A program made the translations under genes and the position numbers. From contig JAJYNX010000071.1 of NCBI GenBank assembly GCA_021786095.1, positions 1-64,000 on the forward strand: a DNA stretch of 64,000 nt, written 5' to 3'. Below are positions 25,154 to 37,155 of this stretch, piece by piece. Source of the DNA: Actinomycetes bacterium (GTDB lineage Bacteria; Actinomycetota; Acidimicrobiia; Acidimicrobiales; RAAP-2). The number at the start of each line of letters is the position of its first letter. The stretch's first letter is position 1. The notes below the pieces were generated by a model. The model did no database searches. It was not told where the DNA came from and worked only from the letters and a program-made list of their open reading frames with translations.

Positions 25154-25939
25154 GTGAGCTCGTCGCGGCGACTGCGTGACGCGGTCGCGGTCGCGGGCTT
25201 TGCGCTGTTCTTTGTTCTGCTGGTGCCGCCGCTGGCGTCGTGGGCGCGGCGGTACGAGTTCGTCCAGGCCATTCAGTTCTGTGGTTTCGCCGTGGTCGTG
25301 CCCGCACTGGTGGTCGCCGGAGCGCCGTGGCGACGCCTTGGCTTGTCGACGGGACCCGAGCCGGTGGTGAGCGCCGACGGTGTCGTGGCCGCGGGTGGGG
25401 GGTGGATCGATCGGCGTTGGGCTCGACGACTGGGTCGTACCGGCCACGTGCGAGCGGTGACGGCCGGGCTCGTCGCGGCGGGTCTGGTGATCCTATGGCG
25501 CTCAGCGCCCGTGGTCGACCTCCTCGTGCGTGATCCGTGGTTGGAGGTGGTCGAGGCCGTGACGCTCGTGGGTGCGGGAATCGCGCTGTGGGTGGATCTG
25601 ATCGAGTCGCCGCCCCTGCGTCCCGCGACGACCCGGCCCTACCGGATCGGTCTGGCGGCCGTGTCGATGTGGGTGGTGTGGGTGGTGGCGTACTTCAATG
25701 GCATGTCGCACTCGTCGTGGTACGGCGCCTTCCACCACGTGGCGGGCCACGGGCTGTCGCTGATGGCCGACCAGCAGTTCACCGCGGGCGTGATGTGGTT
25801 GCTCTCCGCGAGCGCCTTCATTCCGGTGGTGTTCTGGAACCTGGTCCACTGGCTCGCGTCCGAGGATGACCCGGACGAGGAGCTTCATCGCCTGGTGCGC
25901 GACGAGCGTACGCGCGGCTTCCACCGGCCGACGAGTTAG
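25154..25939 (+). CDS. CtaG-like membrane protein (divergent copy)
   Basis: A 261-residue membrane protein with about six or seven helices, related to the caa3_CtaG assembly family. The late motif SLMADQQFTAGVMWLLS matches the DQQ..G..MW signature also present in the second copy at 28015. The early histidine-rich HMxxH motif is missing (QFCGFAVVVPALVVAGAPW instead), so copper handling may differ. It probably helps assemble the CuB site of the oxidase encoded just upstream. GTG start. Ends 23 bp from the convergent hypothetical gene. Confidence 0.72.
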   Translation: MSSSRRLRDAVAVAGFALFFVLLVPPLASWARRYEFVQAIQFCGFAVVVPALVVAGAPWRRLGLSTGPEPVVSADGVVAAGGGWIDRRWARRLGRTGHVRAVTAGLVAAGLVILWRSAPVVDLLVRDPWLEVVEAVTLVGAGIALWVDLIESPPLRPATTRPYRIGLAAVSMWVVWVVAYFNGMSHSSWYGAFHHVAGHGLSLMADQQFTAGVMWLLSASAFIPVVFWNLVHWLASEDDPDEELHRLVRDERTRGFHRPTS

Positions 25940-25962
25940 TGCCCTCGTCGGGGTCGTCGCCG

Positions 25963-26637
25963 TTACGGCGTCGGGATCAGTGGGAGCGACGGCAGGTCGA
26001 TTGGCGTGAGTTTGGTGCGCAGTATCTGCTCGGCTCTCGCGAGGTCGGCGCGCGCTCGCGCGCGCTGGCGGGCGAGATTGCTCTCGCGCATGCGTAGGTT
26101 GGCCAGCGCGTGCGCGTTCCCGGGGTGGGCGAAGAGGTACTGGATGTCCTCGATCGCCCCCAGGGCGCTGGCGCTGACCCAGGCCACCGCCACGGCCTCC
26201 AGGTGGTCGATGTTGAGGCCGGCTCGCGTGTCCACGGCCTGGAAGTTGTTGGTGAGGTCGTACATGGGGCCGCTGGCGAAGGTGCACGCGGTCTGGTCGC
26301 CCACCAGCTGGCCCGGTACGGCGGCGCGGTCGGCCGGCGTCAAGCGGTGCGCGAGCTCGTCGCGGTAGAAGGAGAAGGCCTCGGTGACCGCATAGTCGCA
26401 GGGCTTGATGTCGCCGTTGATCTGGGCCAGCGAACCGTTCTGGGCGGAGATGTCCTCGGCACGGGTGATGTGGTGGGGCAGGTCGCTGATGATCGAGACC
26501 CCCACCACGACGATGAGGGCGGCCGTGAGCAGCACCCACGGACGGCGATACCAGACTGCCTTGGTGATCGTGAGCGAGGAGGCGGGAACGGACGCGGGAC
26601 TGTAGTCGCGCGAGCGTGGAGTCTGGTCGAACGTCAT
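25963..26637 (-). CDS. Hypothetical single-helix membrane protein coupled to a SCO gene
   Basis: A 224-residue protein: about 30 cytoplasmic residues, one helix (PWVLLTAALIVVVGVSII), then an outward helical domain with two cysteines (KPCDYA, QTACTF) that could form a disulfide. No family recognised. Its ATG overlaps the stop of the SCO gene (ATGA), so the two are co-translated and may act together in copper insertion. Function otherwise unknown. Confidence 0.68.
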   Translation of the reverse strand: MTFDQTPRSRDYSPASVPASSLTITKAVWYRRPWVLLTAALIVVVGVSIISDLPHHITRAEDISAQNGSLAQINGDIKPCDYAVTEAFSFYRDELAHRLTPADRAAVPGQLVGDQTACTFASGPMYDLTNNFQAVDTRAGLNIDHLEAVAVAWVSASALGAIEDIQYLFAHPGNAHALANLRMRESNLARQRARARADLARAEQILRTKLTPIDLPSLPLIPTP

Positions 26638-27464
26638 CGCAGCAGGCTATCGACTTCGAGGGCGATTCCTCGCGCGAATCGTGCGATGTCGCGGGCTCCG
26701 AGATGGTAGGCGCCCGAGGCGTTCTCGTCGCCGAAGGGCACGGCGAGAGCCGCCTCGCGGCCGGTGGGCCCGATGAAGTAGAGGACGTTGTTGTGCACGA
26801 GGCGCCCGTTCTGGGGGTAGTAGCGGATCGAGACGCCGTAGGCGCGCCAGATGGGGTCCATCCGCGCGAGCGCACCGGTCAGGAAGACCGAGGATCCACC
26901 AGTTCCGGTGCGCGTCAGGGCTGGCGGGTTCGGCTCGACCCCGAGGTGGTGGGGGTCGGTGTTCACGAGTGCCACGGTGAGTCGTGCGCTCGCGCCCACG
27001 AGCTGGCGGGCGCGGCGCAACTCCGCACCGATGACGGGACACAAGTCGTTGCAGGACTGGTCGACGAAACCCACGACGACGACCCGCCCGCGCTGCGCGC
27101 CGAGGCTCCACGGTCTCCCGTACTGATCGGTCAGAGTGAGGGTCGGCGCGGCACCGTGGCGGGGCGTGAGGGTCATGAGTGCCGCCAGGGTGCGCCCGAC
27201 CGTCGGGGAGGTCGCGCGAGTGGTGGTGTGGGTGGTGGGGGTCGGGGGGGTGGAGGGCGAATTGCCCGCGAGGGTCTCGACGAGGACGCCGCTCAGCACG
27301 ACGACCGCCAGTATTGCCGCAGCGAACGCCAGGAACTTCGTCGGCGTCGGCGGGGGTCCCTCGCGCAGCACCGCGGCCCGGTCGATCGGGGTCCGGGGAG
27401 AGGCGAAGGCCTCGCGACGCTGCTGCTCACTGAGCGGCTGACGGTTCGACGACTGACTGCTCAC
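26634..27464 (-). CDS. SCO1/SenC-family copper chaperone
   Basis: A 276-residue membrane-anchored thioredoxin-fold protein. One helix at residues 43-66, a Thr/Pro-rich linker (70-90), then the SCO domain with C138 and C142 (CNDLC) and H224 (LVHNNVLYF). These are the three copper ligands of SCO proteins that mature CuA. GTG at 27464 is preceded by GAAGGG; the ORF-track start at 28130 runs through other genes. Second SCO of the locus, besides the fusion at 18301. A minus-strand TACACT about 50 bases upstream could be its promoter. Confidence 0.83.
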   Translation of the reverse strand: MSSQSSNRQPLSEQQRREAFASPRTPIDRAAVLREGPPPTPTKFLAFAAAILAVVVLSGVLVETLAGNSPSTPPTPTTHTTTRATSPTVGRTLAALMTLTPRHGAAPTLTLTDQYGRPWSLGAQRGRVVVVGFVDQSCNDLCPVIGAELRRARQLVGASARLTVALVNTDPHHLGVEPNPPALTRTGTGGSSVFLTGALARMDPIWRAYGVSIRYYPQNGRLVHNNVLYFIGPTGREAALAVPFGDENASGAYHLGARDIARFARGIALEVDSLLR

Positions 27465-27589
27465 CCCGGCCCTTCTCGTGCCCGCGACGCGCGGTGGTCG
27501 CTTCAGTGTACGGCTGGGACCCGTCTCACGGCCCCGCTTGTCTGGCAAAAACCTTAGGGAGCGGGCCGTGCGCGGTGGCGGGTCACCGG

Positions 27590-27595
27590 TAGCGT
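27590..27595 (+). promoter_or_regulatory. -10 box of SWAYVFEWP copy 2 and ctaG (leaderless)
   Basis: TAGCGT lies six bases before the GTG at 27602, the same sequence and spacing as at def. Confidence 0.6.
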
Positions 27596-27601
27596 ACGAG
27601 C

Positions 27602-28018
27602 GTGGAGCCGCTCGGGGATGAGGTGCCCGCGTCGTCGCGCACGTCGCGACCGCGTGCGCGCGGTGGCGAGGCGTGGCGTTTGCACGCCCTCGCCCTGGTC
27701 GGGGTGCTGCTGTGCACCGCCGCGTTCTGGTTCGAGTTGCATCGCGCCGAGGGTGGAAACGAGTTGAGCTGGGCCTACGTGTTCGAGTGGCCTCTCCTGG
27801 CGGTCTTCGTTGTCTACATGTGGTGGAAGTTCCTGCACCCGGAAGACTCCGCGACCCCCCGGGAGGAGAGCGGGGAGAGGCGCACGCGGGACGTCGCGCC
27901 GGAGGCGTCCGCCCAGTACGACGCGATGCTGATGGCGTGGCAGGAACACCAGCGTGCGCTGCACGAGGCGCAACGAGCGGCCGACGAGGCCCTGCGCCAC
28001 GAGGCCGACGCGTCGTGA
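27602..28018 (+). CDS. Small membrane protein with the SWAYVFEWP motif (copy 2)
   Basis: A 138-residue protein: basic N-terminus, a helix (residues 29-46), the signature GGNELSWAYVFEWP at 51-64, a second helix ending in YMWWKFL, then a charged, probably coiled tail (QRALHEAQRAADEALRH). Paralog of the gene at 20150. It overlaps ctaG by four bases (GTGA), which ties the family to oxidase assembly. The exact role is unknown. Confidence 0.75.
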   Translation: MEPLGDEVPASSRTSRPRARGGEAWRLHALALVGVLLCTAAFWFELHRAEGGNELSWAYVFEWPLLAVFVVYMWWKFLHPEDSATPREESGERRTRDVAPEASAQYDAMLMAWQEHQRALHEAQRAADEALRHEADAS

Positions 28019-28953
28019 GCGCCCTCGCGCGCCACTGGAGCTTCGACCCGATGGTGGTGGTGCTGGCGTTCACCGCGCTCGCCCACGAGCTGGGTTTGGC
28101 GCGCCTGGCGCACCGATCCACACTCGCCAACGCCCAGCGGCGTCGGCGTCGCTCGCTGCTCTTCTACGGTGCACTCGTCGTGCTGGTCCTGACGATCGCG
28201 TCGCCCCTGGACTACTGGGCGAACGACTACTTCTACGTCCACATGATCGAGCACATCCTGTTGATGTTCGCGGTGCCGATGCTCGTCGTGCTCGGCGCGC
28301 CGTGGACCCCGCTGCTCTTCGCGCTGCCGGTGGGAGCCCGCCGGCGACTGGGGCGCTTCGTGTACCTCTCGCCGCGGGCGCGGGGGCTGCGCGGGCTGGG
28401 CCGGGTCGCGCGCAGCCCGTGGGTGGCCTGGGGGTCGTTCAACGCCGCCATGCTGGTGTGGCATATCCCGTCGTGGTTCGAGCTGGCCGAGCGCAACCAG
28501 GCGGTGCACGTCTGGCTGATGCACGGGAGCTTCCTGGTGACGGGCGTGCTCTTCTGGCTCCAGTTCTTGCCGTCGAGTCCCATGAAGCCGAAGACTGGAC
28601 CCCTCTGGCAGGTGGGCGCTCTGCTGTCGACGAACGCGATCATGACGATGTTGGCGATCTCCATGAGCATCCTCACCACGGTCAGCTGGTACCCGAGTTA
28701 CTCGCACCTGCGCGGCGTGACGCTCTCACCCTTCGCCGACCAGCAGATCGGGGCGGCCATCCTGTGGGTGTGCGGGGACTTCTGGGCGCTGCCGGTGCTC
28801 GGCATGGTGATCCGCCGGGCGATGGACCAGCAGGGATCCCTGGCGGGCGCGATCGATCGAGCCATCGGGCGCTCGACGGCGCCGTCGTACTTCCGTGGCG
28901 TCGCCACGGGCGTCGTGCCCGTCGCGGGGGAGGTCGAGCGTCCCGGTCCGTGA
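28015..28953 (+). CDS. ctaG: Cytochrome c oxidase assembly factor CtaG
   Basis: Membrane protein of the caa3_CtaG family (Bacillus type, unrelated to Cox11) needed to form active oxidase. 312 residues and seven helices. Signature segments: YVHMIEHILLMFAVPMLVVLGAPW, MLVWHIPSWFELA and FADQQIGAAILWVCGDF; the histidines may bind copper. GTG at 28015 is set by the GTGA overlap with the preceding gene; the ORF-track start at 27673 is within it. It closes the oxidase locus. Confidence 0.88.
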   Translation: MSALARHWSFDPMVVVLAFTALAHELGLARLAHRSTLANAQRRRRRSLLFYGALVVLVLTIASPLDYWANDYFYVHMIEHILLMFAVPMLVVLGAPWTPLLFALPVGARRRLGRFVYLSPRARGLRGLGRVARSPWVAWGSFNAAMLVWHIPSWFELAERNQAVHVWLMHGSFLVTGVLFWLQFLPSSPMKPKTGPLWQVGALLSTNAIMTMLAISMSILTTVSWYPSYSHLRGVTLSPFADQQIGAAILWVCGDFWALPVLGMVIRRAMDQQGSLAGAIDRAIGRSTAPSYFRGVATGVVPVAGEVERPGP

Positions 28954-28965
28954 GGATCGGTCTGC

Positions 28966-28971
28966 TACGCT
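28966..28971 (+). promoter_or_regulatory. -10 box of the pyr operon
   Basis: TACGCT lies about 54 bases before the pyrR start, so unlike most genes nearby the operon has a leader of roughly 46 bases. Confidence 0.5.
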
Positions 28972-28994
28972 GGCCCCGTTCGTCGTGAAGCGGG

Positions 28995-29018
28995 TCCCGT
29001 GAGGCTCGTACGACGGGA
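28995..29018 (+). promoter_or_regulatory. PyrR-binding-like hairpin over the pyrR ribosome binding site
   Basis: TCCCGT and ACGGGA can pair as a 6 bp stem enclosing a loop with GAGGCU, the core of known PyrR RNA sites. The 3' arm runs into the ribosome binding site GGGAGG. In mycobacteria PyrR represses translation through such a leader hairpin; the same is inferred here. No terminator/antiterminator pair is visible. Confidence 0.5.
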
Positions 29019-29024
29019 GGCGAC

Positions 29025-29585
29025 GTGACCGAGAACCAGGATCAGCCACCGCGGCACGGTGTCGTCATTCGTTCCCAGCTCCTGAGCGAACTGGACGTGA
29101 GTCGGGCCCTACGCCGGATGGCCCACGAGATCCTCGAGCACCATCACGATAATGACGGGTTGGTGGTGCTCGGCCTGCAGAGCGGAGGGGTGAGCGTGGC
29201 CGCGCGCCTGGCCGACGATCTCGTCGAGGTCGGCGCCGTCGACGTGAGGCGTGGCACCCTGGACGTGGCCTACTTTCGCGACGACCTGGACCGGCACCCC
29301 CTGCGCGGCGCGTCGACCACCTCGATCCCCGTGGATCTCGACGACCGCGCGGTGCTGCTGGTCGACGACGTCCTCTTCACCGGACGCACGGCGCGCGCCG
29401 CCCTGCAAGCGTTGGCCGAGTGGGGTCGCCCCCGCACGGTGGAGCTCGCCGTGCTCGTGGATCGTGGCCACCGCGAGGTGCCGATCCGTCCCGACTACGT
29501 GGGCAAGAATCTGCCGACGTCGCGGCGTGAGTCGATCATCGCCTCGTTGGAGGGTGTCTGGATCGGTGACGAGGTGACGTCGTGA
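29025..29585 (+). CDS. pyrR: Bifunctional pyr regulator / uracil phosphoribosyltransferase PyrR
   Basis: RNA-binding regulator that senses UMP, with the PRPP-binding motif AVLLVDDVLFTGRTARAAL typical of the family. 186 residues. It heads the operon pyrR-pyrB-pyrC-carA-carB-pyrD-pyrF and should bind the hairpin just before its own start codon. GTG follows GGGAGGCGAC. Ends in a GTGA overlap with pyrB. Confidence 0.93.
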   Translation: MTENQDQPPRHGVVIRSQLLSELDVSRALRRMAHEILEHHHDNDGLVVLGLQSGGVSVAARLADDLVEVGAVDVRRGTLDVAYFRDDLDRHPLRGASTTSIPVDLDDRAVLLVDDVLFTGRTARAALQALAEWGRPRTVELAVLVDRGHREVPIRPDYVGKNLPTSRRESIIASLEGVWIGDEVTS

Positions 29586-30568
29586 TCGACTCCCTGCGCG
29601 GACAGAACCTGTTGGACCTTGGTGATCTCTCGCGTGAGGCGATCGTCGAGGTGCTGGACGTGGCGGAGTCCTTCGTTGAGGTGAATCGCCGTACGGTGAA
29701 GAAGGTGCCGGCGCTGAAGGGTCGCGTCGTGGCGTCGCTCTTCTTCGAGGAGTCGACGCGGACACGACTCAGCTTCGAAACCGCGGCCAAGCGCCTCAGC
29801 GCGGACGTGCTGTCATTGGCGGTCGCCTCGAGCAGCGTGAAGAAGGGCGAGTCGCTGCGCGACACGATCGCCACTATCGACGCGCTGGGCATCGACGCGG
29901 TCGTGCTGCGTCATCGCTCGAGTGGCGCGGCGCGTCAGGTGAGTCGTTACGTCCCCCACGTGCGCGTGATCAACGCCGGCGACGGGCTGCATCAGCACCC
30001 CACGCAGGGCCTGCTCGACGCCTTCACCGTGCGCGCCGCGTTGAGCGAGCGTCGCGGCGTACCGGCCGCCAGCACCGGAGCGGACCTCTTCGATGGGCTG
30101 CGCGTCTTGATCGTGGGCGACATCATGCACTCGCGGGTCGCCCGCAGCGACGTGGACGCGTACACCGCGCTGGGCGCGCAGGTGCACCTGTGTGCCCCCG
30201 CCACCCTGTTGCCCACGGAGGTCGCGACGTGGCCGGTCTCGATCGAGGAGGACTTCGACGAGGCGCTGGCGTGGGCCGACGTCGTGGGTCTGCTGCGCCT
30301 GCAACACGAGCGCGGCAGCGGCGTGTTCGTGCCGAGCACCGCCGAGTACACGCTGACCCACGGGCTCACCCTCGATCGCGCCCGGCGCCTGAAGCCCGAC
30401 GCACTGATCCTGCACCCGGGTCCGATGAATCGCGGAGTGGAGCTGGACTCGCGGGTCGCGGACCTGCCGGCGTCACTCGTGACGCGACAGGTGGCGAGTG
30501 GCGTGCCGGTGCGGATGGCGGTGCTGTTCCTCTCGGTCGCGGGGACGACGAAGGAGGAGCGACGGTGA
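29582..30568 (+). CDS. pyrB: Aspartate carbamoyltransferase PyrB
   Basis: Catalytic chain joining carbamoyl phosphate and aspartate. Carbamoyl-phosphate motif FFEESTRTRLSFE, the HPTQ motif (HQHPTQGLLDAF) and ILHPGPMNRGVE mark it as an aspartate rather than ornithine transcarbamylase. 328 residues. No pyrI regulatory chain is present, as usual for actinobacteria. GTGA overlaps at both ends. Confidence 0.95.
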   Translation: MIDSLRGQNLLDLGDLSREAIVEVLDVAESFVEVNRRTVKKVPALKGRVVASLFFEESTRTRLSFETAAKRLSADVLSLAVASSSVKKGESLRDTIATIDALGIDAVVLRHRSSGAARQVSRYVPHVRVINAGDGLHQHPTQGLLDAFTVRAALSERRGVPAASTGADLFDGLRVLIVGDIMHSRVARSDVDAYTALGAQVHLCAPATLLPTEVATWPVSIEEDFDEALAWADVVGLLRLQHERGSGVFVPSTAEYTLTHGLTLDRARRLKPDALILHPGPMNRGVELDSRVADLPASLVTRQVASGVPVRMAVLFLSVAGTTKEERR

Positions 30569-31878
30569 GCGACGTCCTGGTACGCGGCGGGCTGGTGGTG
30601 GGCGTGGACGGGGCCGAGCGGGTCGACGTCCTCGTGCGCGACGGCGTGTTGGCCGATCGGGGACCGTCCCTCGACGCGCCCGCCGGGGCGCGCGTGGTCG
30701 AGGCCGGGGACTGCTGGATCGGGCCAGGCTTCGTCGATCTGCACGCCCACCTGCGCGAACCCGGCGCCGAGGCGGCCGAGACGATCGAGAGCGGCGCGCG
30801 GGCCGCCGCCATCGGCGGGTACAGCCTGGTGGTGGCGATGGCCAACACCGAGCCGGCGATCGACAGCGCGGCGCTGGTCGAGTACGTGCTGTCGCGCGGA
30901 TCACGCGCGTGCGTGGAGGTTGCGGTGACGGGTGCGATCACGGTGGGTCGCCGGGGTGAGTCGCTGGCGCCGATGGCCGAGATGGCCGCCCTGGGCGTGC
31001 GTCTCTTCAGTGACGATGGCGTCGGTGTCCAGGATCCCGCGGTCATGCGCCGAGCCATGCTCTACGCCGGCGCCCTGGGCGTGCGCCTCGGGGAGCACTG
31101 CGAGGACGAGCGACTGGTGGCGGGTGGGTCGATGAACGAGGGGGTGCTGTCGAGCCGCCTCGGTCTCGTGGGCCGACCCGCGATGGCTGAGGAGCTGATG
31201 GTGCTGCGTGATATCGAGTTGGCGCGCTGGACCGGCGCGGCGATCCACTTCTTGCACCTGTCGACCGCGCGTTCGCTCGCGATGGTCGCGTCCGCGCGCC
31301 GCGAGGGTCTCGATGTGACCAGCGAGGTCGCACCGCACCACTTCACGCTGGACGAGTCGGCCTGCGCGGACTTCGATCCCCTCTTCAAGGTGCACCCGCC
31401 GCTGCGGCGCGCCGAGGACGTCGCGGCGCTGCGCGAGGCCCTGGTGCGCGGGGAGGTCGACGCGGTGGCGACCGACCACGCTCCTCACCCGCCCGAGTCC
31501 AAGGATCTCCCCTTCGACGAGGCCCCCGCGGGAGTGCTGGGCCTCGAGCACGCGGCGTCACTCACCTACGAGGCATTGGGCTCGGAGGAGTGCGACCCCC
31601 GTCGATTCTTCGACCTGCTGAGCCGGGGACCCGCGCGCGTGGCGCGCGTGCGCCCCGAGGATCCTCGCCCCCGCCACGGGGGCCACGGCGGGGCGCTGAG
31701 GGTCGGCGACGACGCCAACCTGGTGGTGTTCGACCCGGGTGCGCGCTGGGTGGTCGACCGTGACGAGCTCCACGGGCGCTCGCGCAACACGCCCTACCAC
31801 GGTCGCGCGATGCGCGGGCGCGTGCGGGCCACCATCGCGCGCGGTGTCCTCGTGGTGGACGACGGGGAGTTGACGTGA
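30565..31878 (+). CDS. pyrC: Dihydroorotase PyrC
   Basis: Zinc amidohydrolase cyclising carbamoyl aspartate. Metal-binding motifs GFVDLHAHLREPG, SEVAPHHF, a HLSTA segment and ATDHAPH are present, typical of type I dihydroorotase. GTG at 30565, overlapping pyrB, gives 437 residues; the ORF-track extension to 30190 is inside pyrB. Coupled to carA by GTGA. Type I enzymes often pair with PyrB, which fits the gene order. Confidence 0.94.
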   Translation: MSDVLVRGGLVVGVDGAERVDVLVRDGVLADRGPSLDAPAGARVVEAGDCWIGPGFVDLHAHLREPGAEAAETIESGARAAAIGGYSLVVAMANTEPAIDSAALVEYVLSRGSRACVEVAVTGAITVGRRGESLAPMAEMAALGVRLFSDDGVGVQDPAVMRRAMLYAGALGVRLGEHCEDERLVAGGSMNEGVLSSRLGLVGRPAMAEELMVLRDIELARWTGAAIHFLHLSTARSLAMVASARREGLDVTSEVAPHHFTLDESACADFDPLFKVHPPLRRAEDVAALREALVRGEVDAVATDHAPHPPESKDLPFDEAPAGVLGLEHAASLTYEALGSEECDPRRFFDLLSRGPARVARVRPEDPRPRHGGHGGALRVGDDANLVVFDPGARWVVDRDELHGRSRNTPYHGRAMRGRVRATIARGVLVVDDGELT

Positions 31879-32965
31879 ACCGCGTCCCCGCCACCCTGGT
31901 CCTGGCCGACGGCGCCGAGTTCGAGGGCTACGCCGCCGGGTACCTCCCGTCCACCGGTGTCACGACGGGGGAGTTCGTGTTCAACACTGCCCTGAGTGGG
32001 TACCAGGAGATCATCACCGACCCGAGCTACGCCGGGCAGGTCATCGCCTTCACCTACCCCCATATCGGCAACTACGGCGTGACTCCCCTCGACGAGGAGG
32101 CGTTGCGGCCGTGGTGCTCGGGGATCGTGGCGCGCGACCTCAGCGACCTCCCCTCGAACTGGCGCTCGGTGGGGCCCCTGGAGGGCTTCCTGGTCCAGCA
32201 CCGCGTTCCCGCCATCGTGGGCGTCGATACGCGGCGCCTCACTCGACACCTTCGTCGCCACGGGGCGCTGCCGGGAGCCTTCGGCCACGGCGACCCCGCG
32301 GCAGTCGAGTCGGCCGCCCGCACGGCGCGGGGTACCGACGGCACCGACCTGGTCTCACTCGTCACGACGCGCGAGCCCTACCAGCACGGCGAGGGGCCAC
32401 GTCACGTGGTGGCGCTGGACTACGGGATCAAGACCACGATGGTGCACCAGTTGGCGCGTCGCTTCCGGGTCACCGTCGTGCCGGCGACCTTCGACGCCGA
32501 CGCCATCCGCGCCCTCGGGCCCGACGGGCTCTTCCTCTCCAACGGTCCGGGTGACCCGGCCGCGCTCGACGCCCAGGTGCGCGTACTCGACGAGCTGATC
32601 GGTACTCTGCCCATCTTCGGCATCTGCCTCGGCCATCAGCTGCTGGCGCGCAGTCTCGGGGCGGTCACCTACAAGTTGCCCTTCGGCCACCACGGGAGCA
32701 ACCACCCCGTGAAGGACCTGGTCACCGATCGGGTGGAGATCACCGCACAGAACCACAACTACGCGGTGTCGGCGGACGCGTTGGGTCGGGGCCAGGTGAG
32801 CCACGTCAACCTGAACGACGGCGTCGTCGAGGGGATCGCCGCTCCACGCCTGGCGTGCTTCTCGGTGCAGTATCACCCCGAGGCTGGCCCGGGCCCGCAC
32901 GACGCGCGCTACCTGTTCGATCGATTCGAGTCCCTGCTGACCGACGGCGTCCTGGAGGCGCAGTA

Positions 32966-32966
<1 letters not shown>
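31875..32966 (+). CDS. carA: Carbamoyl-phosphate synthase small subunit CarA
   Basis: Glutaminase subunit supplying ammonia to CarB. The N-terminal CPSase segment ([19 protein letters not shown]) is followed by a class I amidotransferase domain with nucleophile motif [10 protein letters not shown] and the His-Glu pair in [12 protein letters not shown]. 363 residues. It serves both pyrimidine and arginine synthesis. Its TAG stop shares one base with the carB GTG start. Confidence 0.95.
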
Positions 32967-36243
<3,277 letters not shown>

Positions 36244-36247
<4 letters not shown>

Positions 36248-37155
36248 GCGTCGACCTGTCGACGCGCGTGGGCGACGTGTCGCTTCGTTCGCTGGTGCTG
36301 ACCGCGGCGGGCACCTCGGGCTACGGCGACGAGCTGTCGGGCTACGGTGACCTGCGCGAATTGGGCGGCGTCGTCGTCAAGTCCCTGGCGGCCTTCGCCT
36401 GGGCGGGGAACCCGGCACCGCGGGTGGCGGGCTGGGGCGAGCACCTGCTCAACTCCGTCGGCCTGGCCGGGCCCGGCGTCGCGGCGTGGCGCCGTGACTG
36501 GCTGCCGGCGTTGGACGATCGCGGGGTCACCGTCGTCGGGTCGATCTGGGGCCGCACCGTGGACGAGTTCGCCGCGGCCGCGGCCGCCATGCAGGGCTCG
36601 TCGGTGGTGGCCCTCGAGGTGAACGTCAGTTGCCCGAATCTGGACGAGCACGCCACGCTCTTCGCGCACTCGGCGCGGGCGACGGCCGCCGTGGTCGCGG
36701 CCTGCGGCGTGGCCGAGGTGCCGCTGTGGGTGAAGTTGAGCCCCAACACGCCCGACCTGGTCGAGATCGCCGGTCGCGCGCTGGACGCCGGCGCCGAGGG
36801 GCTGGTGCTGGTGAACACGCTGCTCGGCCTGGTCATTGACGTGGAGCGCCGCGTGGCGATGTTGGGCCACGGCACCGGCGGCGTGAGTGGTCCGGGCCTC
36901 TTCCCTGTGGCGCTGCGCGCGGTGTACGAGTGCCGCGCCGCCTACCCGACGGTGCCGATCGTGGGGGTGGGCGGCGTACGCCGGGCGGAGGACGTGGTGG
37001 CCATGGTGATGGCCGGCGCCGACGCCGTGGAGGTGGGGTCGGCGATCTTCGCCGATCCGCGAGCGCCCTGGCGGCTGCAGCGCGGTGTGGCGCGTTGGAT
37101 GCGCCGCCACGGTGTGAGCAGCCTGGACGAGATTCGGGGAGCCGCCCATGGCTGA
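36244..37155 (+). CDS. pyrD: Dihydroorotate dehydrogenase, class 1B-like PyrD
   Basis: Flavoprotein oxidising dihydroorotate to orotate. The active-site base is a cysteine in [11 protein letters not shown], which places it in cytosolic class 1 (class 2 membrane enzymes use serine); the flanking sequence is closest to 1B. FMN-binding glycines in [12 protein letters not shown] and [12 protein letters not shown] are present. 303 residues from the GTG overlapping carB. The 1B partner PyrK (Fe-S/FAD subunit) is absent from the operon. Overlaps pyrF by 8 bases. Confidence 0.88.

Noticed and set aside
26616-27557. 313-residue plus-strand ORF
   Set aside because: Shadow of the SCO gene on the minus strand, whose copper ligands are in place.
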